A stretch of 64,000 bases of DNA from assembly GCF_040500525.1 (NCBI RefSeq), contig NZ_CP159403.1:387001-451000 (forward strand), in the 5' to 3' direction. Under the pieces are notes generated by a model. The model did not search any database. It was not told where the DNA came from and was given only the letters and a program-made list of their open reading frames with translations. The DNA comes from Azospirillum formosense. GTDB lineage: Bacteria; Pseudomonadota; Alphaproteobacteria; Azospirillales; Azospirillaceae. A program made the translations under genes and the position numbers. Of the stretch, positions 8,485 through 17,952 are shown in pieces (position 1 is the stretch's first letter; every line of letters starts with the position of its first letter).

Positions 8485-11400
8485 TCAGGCCGCCCCGCGC
8501 AACTCCTCGGCCTTCTGCAGGTCCACGCTGACCAGCTGCGACACGCCGCGCTCGACCATGGTCACGCCGAACAGCCGGTCCACGCGCGCCATGGTCAGAC
8601 GGTGGTGGGTGATGATGAGGAAGCGGGTGTTGCCCTCCCGCGCGATGTCCTCAACCAGGTCACAGAAGCGGCCGACATTGGCCTCGTCGAGCGGCGCGTC
8701 CACCTCGTCCAGCACGCAGATCGGCGCGGGGTTGGAGCGGAAGACGGCGAACAGAAGCGACAGCGCGGTCAGGGCCTGCTCGCCGCCGGACAGCAGCGAC
8801 AGCACCTGAAGCTTCTTGCCGGGCGGGCTGGCGTAGATCTCCAGCCCGGCCTGCAGCGGGTCCTCGGCGTTGACCAGCTCCAGATGCGCCTTGCCGCCGC
8901 CGAACAGCCGGGTGAACAGCTCCTGGAAGTTGCGGTTCACCGTGTCGAAGGACGCCACCAGACGCTCCCGCGCCTCGCGGTTCAGGCTGGCGATGCCCTG
9001 GCGCAGGCGGGCGATGGCGCTGACCAGATCCTCGCGCTCGGTCTGCAGCGTGCCGATCTGCGTCTCCAGCTCCGCCGCCTCGATCTCGGCGCGCAGGTTG
9101 ACCGGCCCCATGTTCTCCCGTTCGCGGGTCAGCTTGTCGAGGCGGGATTCCACGACCGCCACGTCGGGCATCGGCTCGTCGGGAGGCAGATCGGCGGTGG
9201 CGCGGGTCTGCTCGGGGCGGCAGTTCAGCCGCTCGGCGATGCGCTCTGTCAGGGTCTGGCCGTTCTGCAGCGCGGTGGAGACGGCGGCCTCGGCGTGGGC
9301 GCGGGCCTCGCGGGCGTCGGCCAGCCCGGATTCGGCCTGCTTCAGAAGCTTCTCGGTCTCGGCCAGCCGGTTCTCGGCTTCGGCCAGGGCATCGGCGGCG
9401 CGCTTGCGGGCGCGCTCGGCCTCGCTGATCCGGCCGAGCAGGGCCTGCCGGTCGGCCTCTATCGCCGCCGGGCGGCTTTGCAGCTGGGCGAGGTCGGTCT
9501 CGGCGGCGGCGGCGCGCTCCTTCAGTTCGGCCACGCGCCCGCCCGCCCCGGCGGAGCGGGTGCCCCAGGAGGCGACGTCCTGCTGGATGGCGGCCAAGCG
9601 CTGGCGGCGGGACTGCGCCTCGCGGGTCAGGCGGTCCAGCGCGTTCTGTTTCTCGGCGAGGACGGCGCGGTGCTCGGCCAGGGTGGCGCGGCGGTCGTTG
9701 ACGGCGTCGCGGCCTTCGCGCGGGTCGGGCAGGGCGTCCAGCAACTCCCGCGCCTCCTCCAGGGCGGCCTCGGCCTCCTGCCGGTCGGTGTCCAGCCGCG
9801 CGATGCCATCGACCAGCGCCGCCAGCTTCGAGGCGGCGGCGTCGGCCTCGCGGGCCAGCTTGGCGTGGCGGTCGCGGGCGGCGGTCACCCCGGCGAAGGC
9901 CTCGCGCACCGCGTCGCGGGCGCGGCGGTCGGCCTGGGCGGCCTCCTCGACGGCGCGCTTCGCCTCCTCCAGGGCGTCGCGGGCGACCTCCAGCCGCTCG
10001 TCGGCGAGGTCCAGCTCGCTGCGCAGCTCGTTCAGGCGGTTGCGCTGCTTCAGGCGGACGGCGGCGGCGGTCGGCGCGCCGGCCTGCACGGTCAGCCCGT
10101 CCCAGCGCCACGCCCCGCCGTCGCGGCTGACCAGGGTCTGGCCGGGCGCGAGACCAGCGGCCAGGGCGGCACCCGCCGCGTCGTCGGCGACCACGCCAAT
10201 GTGCGACAGGGCGCGGGCGGCGGCCTGCGGTCCCTGGACGCGGTCGGCCAGCGGCTCGGCCCCGGCGGGCAGGGGGGCGGCGTCGGTGTAGGGCGGCAGG
10301 GGACGCCAGTGGACCGGGGCGGCCTCGTCCAGCGGGGCGGTCAGCGCGTCGCCCAGCGCCGCCGCCAGGGCGCCCTCGTAGCCGGGGGCGACGGTCACCG
10401 CGTCGACCAGGGGCGGAAACAGGTCGCCCGCCCCGGCGGACAACAGCTCGGCCAGCGCCTTCTCTTCCGCCTTCAGCTTGGCGCGGGCGGATTCGGCGGT
10501 TTGCAGAGCCTCGCGGGCACGGGCCTGGGCGGGTTCGGTGTCGGTCTTGGCGCGCTCGGCGCGTTCGGCGGCCTCGCGGGCGTCCTCCAGCCGCTGTTCG
10601 GCCAGCTCGACGGCCAGTTCGGACTCGGCCACGTCGGCGCGGGCGGCGCTCTCGCGCTCCAGCGCGTCGCGCTGGGCCTGCTGCTCGGCGAGGCGCCTGG
10701 CGAGCCCGGAGGCCCGCGTTTCGAAATCAGCGACCTGACGCTGGGTGGCGGCGCGGCGGGCCTCGTCGGCGGCGGTCTGCTCGGTCAGGCGGGTCAGCTC
10801 GCGGTCGAGCGCCTCCACTGCCTCCCGAGCGTCGGCCAGCGCCTCGCGCGCAGCCTCCTCCAGCATCTCCTCATCGGCCTGGGCTTCCAGCAGGCGGTCG
10901 CGCTCGGCCTCCAGCCGGGCCAGGGCGTCCCCGGCGTCGGCGGCCAGAGCCTCCTCGCGGCCGAGGTCGCCGGCGATCTGCTGCAGGCGGGAGAGCAGGG
11001 CGCGCTGCTGTTCAGCCACCCGCTTCTCCTCGGCGTCGAGCTGTTCCTTGGCGATGACCAACCGTTGCAGGCCGGCAGCCGCAGCCGCTTCCGCCTGACG
11101 CTTTTCCGGCAACCCGGCGGCGTCATCGGTGCGGCGGGTGGTCAACTGGGTGACCGCCAGCATCAGCTCCCGCACCGCGCCCTCGGCCTTGGCGAAGGCG
11201 CCGCGGGCGCGCGCCAGCTCGCCTTCATGGGCGATCCAGCGCAGGTGCCAGAGCACCGCCTCCGCCTTGCGGATCTGTTCGGAGAGGTTGCGGTAGCGGG
11301 CGGCCTGCCGGGCCTGCTTCTTCAGGCTCTGAAGCTGGGTGTCCATGGCCCCGATCACGTCGTCGAGGCGCATGAGGTTGGCTTCGGCCGCCTTCAGCCG

Positions 11401-11946
11401 CAGCTCCGCCTCGTGCCGGCGGGAGTGCAGGCCGGTGATGCCAGCCGCCTCCTCCAGCAGCATGCGGCGGTCCTGCGGCTTGGCGTTGATGATCTGGCCG
11501 ACCTTGCCTTGGCTGACCAGCGCCGGGGAGGCGGCGCCCGAGGCGTTGTCGGCGAAGAGGAGCTGGACGTCGCGGGCGCGGACCAGCTTTCCGTTGATGC
11601 GGTAGTCGGAGCCGTTGCCGCGCTCGATCCGCCGCGTCACCTCCAGCTCGTCGTGCTCGTTGAAGCCGGCGGGGGCGGTGCGCGAGCGGTTGTCGATGAG
11701 GAGGGCGACCTCGCCCAGGTTGCGCGCCGGACGATTGGCCGTGCCGCCGAAGATGACGTCGTCCATATCGTCGCCGCGCATCCGCTTGGCGGAGGTTTCC
11801 CCCATCACCCAGCGCAGCGCCTCCACCAGGTTCGACTTGCCGCAGCCGTTGGGGCCGACGATGCCGGTCATGCCCGGCTCGATCACCAGATCGGTGGCGT
11901 CGACGAACGACTTGAAGCCGGACAGGCGGAGGCGCGTGAAGTGCAC
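8485..11946 (-). CDS. smc: chromosome segregation ATPase SMC
   Basis: 1,153 residues, the normal length of bacterial SMC. Layout: N-terminal ATPase half with Walker A GPNGCGKSN at about 31-39; a long coiled coil rich in Ala, Glu, Arg and Leu; a hinge domain around 500-640; the returning coiled coil; and the C-terminal half with signature LLSGGEQALTALSLLF and Walker B CVLDEVDAPLDEAN. It should form the condensin ring with ScpA and ScpB, which are not in the window. The start appears to be GTG at 11946 (MHFTRLRLSGFKSFV is the family's usual beginning), with only a modest ribosome site. It follows the dsbA-like gene by 25 bp, an order conserved in alphaproteobacteria. Confidence 0.96.
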   Translation of the reverse strand: MHFTRLRLSGFKSFVDATDLVIEPGMTGIVGPNGCGKSNLVEALRWVMGETSAKRMRGDDMDDVIFGGTANRPARNLGEVALLIDNRSRTAPAGFNEHDELEVTRRIERGNGSDYRINGKLVRARDVQLLFADNASGAASPALVSQGKVGQIINAKPQDRRMLLEEAAGITGLHSRRHEAELRLKAAEANLMRLDDVIGAMDTQLQSLKKQARQAARYRNLSEQIRKAEAVLWHLRWIAHEGELARARGAFAKAEGAVRELMLAVTQLTTRRTDDAAGLPEKRQAEAAAAAGLQRLVIAKEQLDAEEKRVAEQQRALLSRLQQIAGDLGREEALAADAGDALARLEAERDRLLEAQADEEMLEEAAREALADAREAVEALDRELTRLTEQTAADEARRAATQRQVADFETRASGLARRLAEQQAQRDALERESAARADVAESELAVELAEQRLEDAREAAERAERAKTDTEPAQARAREALQTAESARAKLKAEEKALAELLSAGAGDLFPPLVDAVTVAPGYEGALAAALGDALTAPLDEAAPVHWRPLPPYTDAAPLPAGAEPLADRVQGPQAAARALSHIGVVADDAAGAALAAGLAPGQTLVSRDGGAWRWDGLTVQAGAPTAAAVRLKQRNRLNELRSELDLADERLEVARDALEEAKRAVEEAAQADRRARDAVREAFAGVTAARDRHAKLAREADAAASKLAALVDGIARLDTDRQEAEAALEEARELLDALPDPREGRDAVNDRRATLAEHRAVLAEKQNALDRLTREAQSRRQRLAAIQQDVASWGTRSAGAGGRVAELKERAAAAETDLAQLQSRPAAIEADRQALLGRISEAERARKRAADALAEAENRLAETEKLLKQAESGLADAREARAHAEAAVSTALQNGQTLTERIAERLNCRPEQTRATADLPPDEPMPDVAVVESRLDKLTRERENMGPVNLRAEIEAAELETQIGTLQTEREDLVSAIARLRQGIASLNREARERLVASFDTVNRNFQELFTRLFGGGKAHLELVNAEDPLQAGLEIYASPPGKKLQVLSLLSGGEQALTALSLLFAVFRSNPAPICVLDEVDAPLDEANVGRFCDLVEDIAREGNTRFLIITHHRLTMARVDRLFGVTMVERGVSQLVSVDLQKAEELRGAA

Positions 11947-11971
11947 GGGATCGAAGCCTTCTGCCCGGTCC

Positions 11972-12655
11972 TTACTTCACCAGCTTGTCGATGGCGGCGG
12001 CGAAGGTCTCGAAGGACTGCGCGCCGCTGATGGTGGCCGCGCCCTCGTTCAGGACGAAGGTCGGGGTGGCCTCCACCTTGTACTTGTCCTGGCCGACCAG
12101 ACGGCTCTGCAGAATGCCGTCGGCCAGCGCCTGGTTGGCCATGCAGGCGTTGATCACCTGCTCGCTCATGCCGGCGAGCTTGCCGTACTGGGCCAGCGCC
12201 TTGACCGGGTCGGCGGCGCGGCTCCACTGGCCCTGGCTCTTGAACAGCACGTCGAGCAGCGGGTAGTAGCGCTCCGCCGGGGCGCAGCGGGCCAGCATGG
12301 AGGCGCGCAGCGCCGCCTGATCGAACGGGAAGTCGCGGAAGATCAGCTTCGCCTTGCCGGTGTCGATGTAGGCTTCCTTGATCTTCGGCAGCGTCTCGGT
12401 GTGGAAGGCGGCGCAATGCGGGCAGGTCATCGACGAATAGTCGAGGATCGTCACCGGCGCGTTGGGGTTGCCGAGCACGCGGTCCGCCAGCAGGTCGGCG
12501 GTCGAAGCGGCGGGAGCTTGCGCCATTTGCACGGGCGCCGTCTGCACCGGCAGAGTCTGCCCGTTCGACGGCCGGGAGCCGGCAACGGCGAGCCCGATGA
12601 TCAGCGTCATGCCGACCGCGATCAGAGCAACGATGCCCAAAAGGTTGCGGTTCAC
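11972..12655 (-). CDS. DsbA/thioredoxin-like periplasmic thiol-disulfide protein
   Basis: 227 residues. A membrane-inserting or uncleaved signal segment (LLGIVALIAVGMTLIIGLAV, residues 4-23) is followed by a Pro/Gln/Ala linker and a DsbA-type thioredoxin domain with the active site CPHC in YSSMTCPHCAAFH and the cis-Pro loop VEATPTFVLN. It should oxidise or isomerise disulfides in periplasmic proteins. GTG at 12655 is chosen since GATGAGG lies just upstream and the hydrophobic segment follows at once; a longer frame exists but adds an unlikely basic stretch. It lies between the DUF721 gene and smc. Confidence 0.88.
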   Translation of the reverse strand: MNRNLLGIVALIAVGMTLIIGLAVAGSRPSNGQTLPVQTAPVQMAQAPAASTADLLADRVLGNPNAPVTILDYSSMTCPHCAAFHTETLPKIKEAYIDTGKAKLIFRDFPFDQAALRASMLARCAPAERYYPLLDVLFKSQGQWSRAADPVKALAQYGKLAGMSEQVINACMANQALADGILQSRLVGQDKYKVEATPTFVLNEGAATISGAQSFETFAAAIDKLVK

Positions 12656-12764
12656 TTTGGCCTCATCCCTACCAGATGTTGATGGTATAATCGAAACTCC
12701 CCTTTTGCGGCAAGAGTATGGCCCAGCCCGCGCCGGTCCCCGCCGCAAGGGGGTCGCGTTATGG

Positions 12765-13244
12765 TCAGCGGCGGCGCGGCGCCGGGCGCGGGCGGGCCAG
12801 CAGCGACCGCCCGAAACGCTCCAGCGTGGCCCGCAACTCCTCGTCCTCCACGGTGGCGGTGGTGGTCATCACCGACAGTTCCTCGTCCATGGTCAGGTCG
12901 CGCGGGCGCACCGCCGGCTTCTGGATGGTCAGTGGGGCGGCGTGGATCAGCTTGATCTTCGCCACCGCGCGGTAGCCGAAGAAGCCGTTGATCCGCTCGA
13001 TGATCTGCGGCTCCAGATGCTGAAGTTCCAGCGCGATGGCGCCCATGGCGCGGATGTGCAGGACGGCGTCCTCGCGCTTGCCGCGCGGGAAGCTCAGCTT
13101 GTCGGGGGCGGTGCGCAGGCTCAGCTGGTGGCCGACGATGGACGGCCAGTCGTTGATGAGCGAGCCGAAGGCCAGCCCGCGCTTGCCCAGCGCCTTGCCG
13201 GCCACCTCGGGGACGGTCTGGCCGATTCGCCGCGGTCCGTTCAT
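12765..13244 (-). CDS. DUF721 (DciA-like) protein
   Basis: 159 residues. The N-terminal half has the DUF721 features RRIGQTVPEVAGKALGKRGL, a conserved W in LINDWPSIVG, and the strand VLHIRAMGAIALELQHLEPQ typical of the family's KH-like fold. DciA proteins load the replicative helicase DnaB in bacteria without DnaC. The C-terminal third is charged and probably disordered, ending in [10 protein letters not shown]. The position next to mutY (divergent) and upstream of dsbA and smc is the common alphaproteobacterial arrangement. The link to helicase loading comes from the family; nothing in this protein proves it. Confidence 0.85.
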   Translation of the reverse strand: MNGPRRIGQTVPEVAGKALGKRGLAFGSLINDWPSIVGHQLSLRTAPDKLSFPRGKREDAVLHIRAMGAIALELQHLEPQIIERINGFFGYRAVAKIKLIHAAPLTIQKPAVRPRDLTMDEELSVMTTTATVEDEELRATLERFGRSLLARPRPAPRRR

Positions 13245-13332
13245 GTCAAGGCTTCCTGGTGGGGGCTTCCTGGTGATGGTCCGCGCACCCTAGCGCAAGC
13301 GGGCGGGGCTCCGCCAGCGCCCCCGCGGGTGT

Positions 13333-13374
13333 CCCTTTATCGGCGGCCCTTTATCGGTGGCCCTTTATCGGCAT
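13333..13374. repeat. three tandem 14-bp repeats upstream of mutY
   Basis: The unit CCCTTTATCGGCGG occurs at 13333-13346, again at 13347-13360 with one change (GTGG), and a third time at 13361-13374 (ending GCAT). The array stops 26 bp before the mutY start, so it lies in the promoter or 5' UTR. Confidence 0.85.
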
Positions 13375-13400
13375 CTGGGTTCGCCCTATGTCTTGCCGCC

Positions 13401-14483
13401 ATGACGACGCCTCCCCACACCGCCTCCAGGCACGCCCCCAGGGACGCCGCCCCACGGCTGCTCTCCTGGTACGATCACAACCGCCGTGACCTGCCCTGGC
13501 GCGCCAAGCCGGGGGAGGTCGCCGACCCCTACCGGGTCTGGCTGTCGGAGATCATGCTGCAGCAGACCACGGTGCCCGCCGCGGCGCCCTACTTCCGCGC
13601 CTTCACCGAGCGCTGGCCGACGGTGCGCGACCTCGCGGCGGCGCCGCTGGACGAGGTGCTGGTGGCCTGGGCCGGGCTCGGCTACTACGCGCGGGCGCGC
13701 AACCTGCACAAATGCGCGCAGGTGGTGGCGGTGGAGCGGGCGGGGCGCTTCCCCGACAAGGAGGCGGCCCTGCTGGAGTTGCCGGGCATCGGCGCCTACA
13801 CCGCGGCGGCGATCACCGCCATTGCCTTCGGGCACAAGGCGACGGTGGTGGACGGCAACGTGGAGCGTGTGGTTTCCCGGGTCTTCGCGGTGGAGGAACC
13901 GCTGCCCGGCGCGAAGCCCAAGCTGCGCGCGCTGGCCGCCCTCCTGACGCCGGACGAGCGGCCCGGCGACTACGCCCAGGCCATGATGGATCTCGGCGCC
14001 ACGGTGTGCACGCCGCGCAAGCCCAAATGCATGCTCTGCCCCTGGTCGGACTGGTGCGCCGCCCGCGCCGCCGGCATCCAGGAGCAACTTCCCCGCAAGG
14101 CCGCCAAGGCGGACAAGCCGACCCGGCGCGGCGTCGCCTTCTGGCTGCTGAACCCGGAGGGGGCCGTGCTGCTGCGCCGCCGGGCGGAGGAGGGGCTGCT
14201 GGGCGGCATGACCGAGGTGCCCTCCACCCCCTGGGCCGGCCACGCGCCGACCGATGCGGACATCGCGGCGGCGGCGCCGCTGGATCGGCCCTGGCGCCGC
14301 CTGCCGGGCGTGGTCCGCCATACTTTCAGCCATTTTCACCTCGACCTTGAGGTCGTCGCGGCCCAGGCCGGCGACGGATGGCGGATGGCCGAAGGGCTGT
14401 GGGTTCCGGTGGACCGGCTGGGCGGGCAGGCCCTTCCCTCCGTCATGATGAAGGTGGTGCGTCACGCCCTGGCTCACGCTTAA
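13401..14483 (+). CDS. mutY: A/G-specific adenine DNA glycosylase MutY
   Basis: 360 residues. Removes adenine mispaired with 8-oxoguanine. Features in order: LSEIMLQQTTVP with the catalytic Glu, helix-hairpin-helix LPGIGAYTAAAI, the catalytic Asp in VVDGNVERVVSR, the four-cysteine iron-sulfur loop CTPRKPKCMLCPWSDWCAAR, and a C-terminal NUDIX-like domain for 8-oxoG recognition (GGMTEVPSTPW, VRHTFSHFHLDLEV). The ATG at 13401 gives the family's usual start; the same frame stays open far upstream without homology. It faces the DUF721 gene across a 156-bp gap that contains the tandem repeats. Confidence 0.96.
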   Translation: MTTPPHTASRHAPRDAAPRLLSWYDHNRRDLPWRAKPGEVADPYRVWLSEIMLQQTTVPAAAPYFRAFTERWPTVRDLAAAPLDEVLVAWAGLGYYARARNLHKCAQVVAVERAGRFPDKEAALLELPGIGAYTAAAITAIAFGHKATVVDGNVERVVSRVFAVEEPLPGAKPKLRALAALLTPDERPGDYAQAMMDLGATVCTPRKPKCMLCPWSDWCAARAAGIQEQLPRKAAKADKPTRRGVAFWLLNPEGAVLLRRRAEEGLLGGMTEVPSTPWAGHAPTDADIAAAAPLDRPWRRLPGVVRHTFSHFHLDLEVVAAQAGDGWRMAEGLWVPVDRLGGQALPSVMMKVVRHALAHA

Positions 14484-14521
14484 GCGGGTCGCACGCGCAA
14501 ACGGATGGTGGACGGAGCGAG

Positions 14522-15283
14522 ATGAGGCGGCGGACGATCCTGGCCCTGCCGGCCTTCCTGGCCGGCGCGTGGCTTGCCGGACCCCTGCGGGCGGAGGCGC
14601 CCCAACGGCCGGAACCCAAGGCGAAGAAGGCCCCGGCGCCCACCGGGCGTCGCGTCGCCCTGGAACTGGTTCTGGCGGTGGACGGGTCGGCGTCCATCAC
14701 CGATGGCGACCTGGAGTTCCAGCTGCAGGGCCACGCCGCGGCCTTCCGCGATCCGGACGTCCGCGACGCGCTGACCGCGGGTGGAGCCGCGGCGACCCTG
14801 GTGGTCTTCTCCGGCCCGCACAGCCTGCGCGTCCTGGTGCCCTGGGCTCCACTGACCAGCGCGGAGGAGGTCGCCGCTTTCGCGGACCGGATCGACAAGG
14901 CGCCGCGCGGCTTCCAGGGCGATTCCACGGCGCTGGGCAGCGCCATCGAGGAGTCGGCGAAGCTGTTCGCCGGAAGCGGCTTCGACGCCGCGCGCAAGGT
15001 GATCGACATCGTGTCGAACGGCTTCTCCAACAGCGGCCCGGACCCCGCGGTCGTTCGCGACCGCGTCGAGCGGCAGGGGATCACCATCAACGCCCTGGCC
15101 ATCCTCGACGAGTTTCCCTGGTTGGAGGAGTATTACCAGGAGAATGTCGTCGGCGGCATGAATTGCTTCGTGAAGACGGCAATGGACCGTGGCAGTTTCG
15201 TCAAAGCGCTCCGACAGAAACTCATCCAGGAGATCGCCGATCGTTCAATGTCGGGCTCGATTATCACTGCGGCTAATTTTTAA
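14522..15283 (+). CDS. DUF1194 domain protein, exported, von Willebrand A-like
   Basis: 253 residues. A twin-basic N-terminus (MRRRTILALPAFLAGAWLAG) is a signal peptide, possibly Tat-like because of the RRR. The mature part reads VALELVLAVDGSASITDGD, which carries the MIDAS-type DGSAS motif of VWA folds, and later VIDIVSNGFSNSG and GITINALAILDEFPW, matching the DUF1194 family. Such proteins are periplasmic and of unknown role, probably binding a metal and a partner protein. It starts 38 bp after mutY and ends 157 bp before a sensor kinase on the same strand. Confidence 0.85.
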   Translation: MRRRTILALPAFLAGAWLAGPLRAEAPQRPEPKAKKAPAPTGRRVALELVLAVDGSASITDGDLEFQLQGHAAAFRDPDVRDALTAGGAAATLVVFSGPHSLRVLVPWAPLTSAEEVAAFADRIDKAPRGFQGDSTALGSAIEESAKLFAGSGFDAARKVIDIVSNGFSNSGPDPAVVRDRVERQGITINALAILDEFPWLEEYYQENVVGGMNCFVKTAMDRGSFVKALRQKLIQEIADRSMSGSIITAANF

Positions 15284-15440
15284 GTCCCAGCGCCCAGCCG
15301 TCCTGAATCTTGGAAAATCGTCTGGTGGAGCGACGCCAGATCGGGCTAACTTACCTTTGCATGCAAGGGCGAGAGGTGAGGCTTCTCTCCAAGTGTTCTC
15401 GGGCGGCCCTGCATCCTGAATCGTGCTTTGGAACGGTGGG

Positions 15441-17948
15441 ATGGACAATCGGAAGTCGGCGGGGGTGGGCGACATCGCGGTCGCGGACATCGTGGCGGCA
15501 GCCGGCGTTGCGGTCGCCAGGCAAGACCTCGCCCAGGGCGCGCTTCCGCCCGCCGACCGCTCATCGGCTTCCGTTCGTCCACCGGCGGCCGCCCGCCGCA
15601 GGTGGACGCCGGGTCTGCAGGGCGTGGCGACGACACTGGCCATCGTCGTCCTCCTGGCGCTGGGGGCGCTGACCGCAGCGGTCGGGTCGGCCTTTCTCGG
15701 CATCATCGGGATCGCCGGTGAGGCGCGGACCACCAGCCTGCCGCTCCTCGACGCCCGGCATCAGGGTGCCCTGGCCGCCGCGCAATTGAGCCGGCTGGCC
15801 GAGGTCGTTCTCAACAGCGGCGACCGCGCCCGCCGCGTCGCCGCCCTGGAAGAGGCGGAGGCGCTGACCGCCCGGTTCACCCGGATGCCGGACATCGGCG
15901 CCCAGGACGGGTTCGAGCGCGCGTTGAACGCCTTGCGGCACGACATCCACCACGCCGACCTGCTCGACGCGCTGTCCGTCAGCATCCGCGAGCAACTGTC
16001 CGGGGTAGACGACGCGCTGGCCGGCGCCACCGCGCTGCTTGCGGAGCCGGACAAGGCGGTTCAGGACTACGCTTTCCTCAGCAACCTGTTCCATCTGCGC
16101 CGGCTCTACGGGCAGGCCACGGCCAGCGAAACGGCGGAGCAGCTCGCGCTGGTGGACGGCGAGATCGTCGGGCTGCTGCGCAACCAGCAGGCCCTGCTGG
16201 GCACCCTGTCCAGCATGAGGACCGGACCGGCGGCTCAGCCCAACCGGCTCGCCCTTCTTCTGGACCGGTTCACGGCGGCGCACGCGGTGATCGACCTGCA
16301 GCGCGGGCGCCTGTCCGTGCCGGTCCGGGGTCCGCAGGACGGCGATCCCGCCTATCGACAGTTGAAAACGCTGGCCGAGGGCCTCTCCGGCGACGCCGCC
16401 GCGTCCGGCCGGAGGATGACGGACCGCATCGCCGCGGACGGCTGGCGCGGCTTATGGATCGGGTTGGCCGGGCTCGCCGCGGTCATCCTGCTGTTGGCAA
16501 CCGTCACGGCGCTGCTGCGCCGCCATGTGGTGGCTCCGCTGCTGCGGCTCGGCGACGCGCTGCACGCCTTGCCGGAGAACCCGCAGGCTGCGGCCCCGCC
16601 GCCCGCCGCGCTGCGGGAGTTCAAGCGCATCGGCGCGGCGTTGGGGCGTCTTGCCGGTTTGATCGCCACGCTGCGCCGCCAGACCGCGGCCTTGCAGGCG
16701 AGCGAGGGACGGCTGAACGCCCTTCTGCAGTCCTCGCCGTTTCCCATCGTCATCGCGCGCAGCGGTGACGGGCGGATCCTGTTCGCGGACGCCTCCGCCG
16801 CGGAGCTTCTGGAGACCACCGTCTCCGCTCTGCTGGAACGCAGGGTGCCGGACTTTCTGGAAGCCGCGGCCGATTGGGAGGGATTCGCCGACGGCGCGTT
16901 CCGCCCCGGGCGGCGGCGGGACGTCGAGGCGCGGCTGAGAACCGCGGAGGGCCGTCCCTTTCACGGCGTGTTGTCGGCGATGGCGATGGATCACGGCGGC
17001 GAGAACGCGCTGTTCGTGGCTCTTCACGACATCTCCGCGCGCAAATACGCCGAAAAGGCGGTGCTCGCCGCGAAGGAGGAGGCCGAACGCACGCTGCACG
17101 ACCTCCGGCAGGCCCAGAGGAGCCTCGTCCAGGCGGAGAAGCTGGCGTCGCTGGGGGCGCTGGTTGCCGGGGTGGCCCATGAGATCAGCACCCCTGTGGG
17201 AATCGGCGTGACCGCCGCCAGCCATCTGTCGGAGCAGGCGCGGCAGTTCAAGGCCGACATGGCCGGTGGAGCGTTGCGCCGCCGCGAACTGGATGAGTTC
17301 GTGGACCGGGTCGACGAGGGCGCTTCCATCATCCTCGGCAATCTGGAGCGGGCCTGCACACTGGTTCAAAGCTTCAAGCAGGTGGCCGTAGACCAGACGT
17401 CGGAGGCGCGGCGGCCCTTCGAGCTGCGCGGCTATCTGGACGGCGTGCTGGGCAGCCTCGCCCCGCAGATGAAAGGCGGCGGGCATCGGGTGACGCTGGA
17501 GTGTCCGGACGGGCTGATGATGGACAGCTATCCCGGAGCCCTGTCGCAGGTGGTGTCGAATTTGGTCGTCAACGCGCTGCTGCACGCCTTCCGGCCCGGC
17601 GTGCCGGGCACCATCGCCGTCGCCGCGCGCGCCGACGGTCCGTCCTCCGCCGGTGCCCCGGGAGTTGTGCTGGAGATCGCCGACGATGGCCGCGGCGTTC
17701 CGCCCGACCACATCGAGCGCATCTTCGAGCCCTTCTTCACCACGCGCCGCGCGGAAGGCGGCAGCGGGCTCGGCCTGCACATCGTCCACAACATCGTCAC
17801 GGGAACGCTCGGCGGGCGCATCGCCGTGGCGTCGCAGCCGGGGGCCGGCTGCCGCTTCACCATCCATCTGCCGCTAACCGCGTCACCGCTGGCGCCGCCC
17901 GCCATTGCCGCCGGCCGCGTCGGGATGGAGGATGCGGTGCCCGCCTGA
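15441..17948 (+). CDS. orphan membrane sensor histidine kinase with PAS domain
   Basis: About 835 residues. Order: a Pro/Ala-rich cytoplasmic tail; TM1 (about 62-91); a helical periplasmic sensor region (about 92-335); TM2 (about 337-360, WIGLAGLAAVILLLATVTALL); a HAMP-like linker; a PAS domain from about 423 (LNALLQSSPFPIVIA); a coiled coil; the phospho-acceptor box LGALVAGVAHEISTPVG with His580; and the ATPase domain with N box SQVVSNLVVNALLHAF, G1 EIADDGRGVPPDH and G2 GGSGLGLHIVHN. The EISTPVG variant of the H-box is that of the HATPase_c/HisKA group with unusual loops. ATG 15441 is preferred to a GTG six codons upstream. No response regulator is adjacent; it converges on folB with only 4 bp between stop codons. 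Confidence 0.9.
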   Translation: MDNRKSAGVGDIAVADIVAAAGVAVARQDLAQGALPPADRSSASVRPPAAARRRWTPGLQGVATTLAIVVLLALGALTAAVGSAFLGIIGIAGEARTTSLPLLDARHQGALAAAQLSRLAEVVLNSGDRARRVAALEEAEALTARFTRMPDIGAQDGFERALNALRHDIHHADLLDALSVSIREQLSGVDDALAGATALLAEPDKAVQDYAFLSNLFHLRRLYGQATASETAEQLALVDGEIVGLLRNQQALLGTLSSMRTGPAAQPNRLALLLDRFTAAHAVIDLQRGRLSVPVRGPQDGDPAYRQLKTLAEGLSGDAAASGRRMTDRIAADGWRGLWIGLAGLAAVILLLATVTALLRRHVVAPLLRLGDALHALPENPQAAAPPPAALREFKRIGAALGRLAGLIATLRRQTAALQASEGRLNALLQSSPFPIVIARSGDGRILFADASAAELLETTVSALLERRVPDFLEAAADWEGFADGAFRPGRRRDVEARLRTAEGRPFHGVLSAMAMDHGGENALFVALHDISARKYAEKAVLAAKEEAERTLHDLRQAQRSLVQAEKLASLGALVAGVAHEISTPVGIGVTAASHLSEQARQFKADMAGGALRRRELDEFVDRVDEGASIILGNLERACTLVQSFKQVAVDQTSEARRPFELRGYLDGVLGSLAPQMKGGGHRVTLECPDGLMMDSYPGALSQVVSNLVVNALLHAFRPGVPGTIAVAARADGPSSAGAPGVVLEIADDGRGVPPDHIERIFEPFFTTRRAEGGSGLGLHIVHNIVTGTLGGRIAVASQPGAGCRFTIHLPLTASPLAPPAIAAGRVGMEDAVPA

Positions 17949-17952
17949 CGGG

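Noticed and set aside
7366..12030. A 1,554-codon open frame antisense to smc
   Set aside because: It is the mirror of the GC-rich third codon positions of smc; the protein is low-complexity Gly/Ala/Arg/Leu with no domain, while smc on the other strand is complete.
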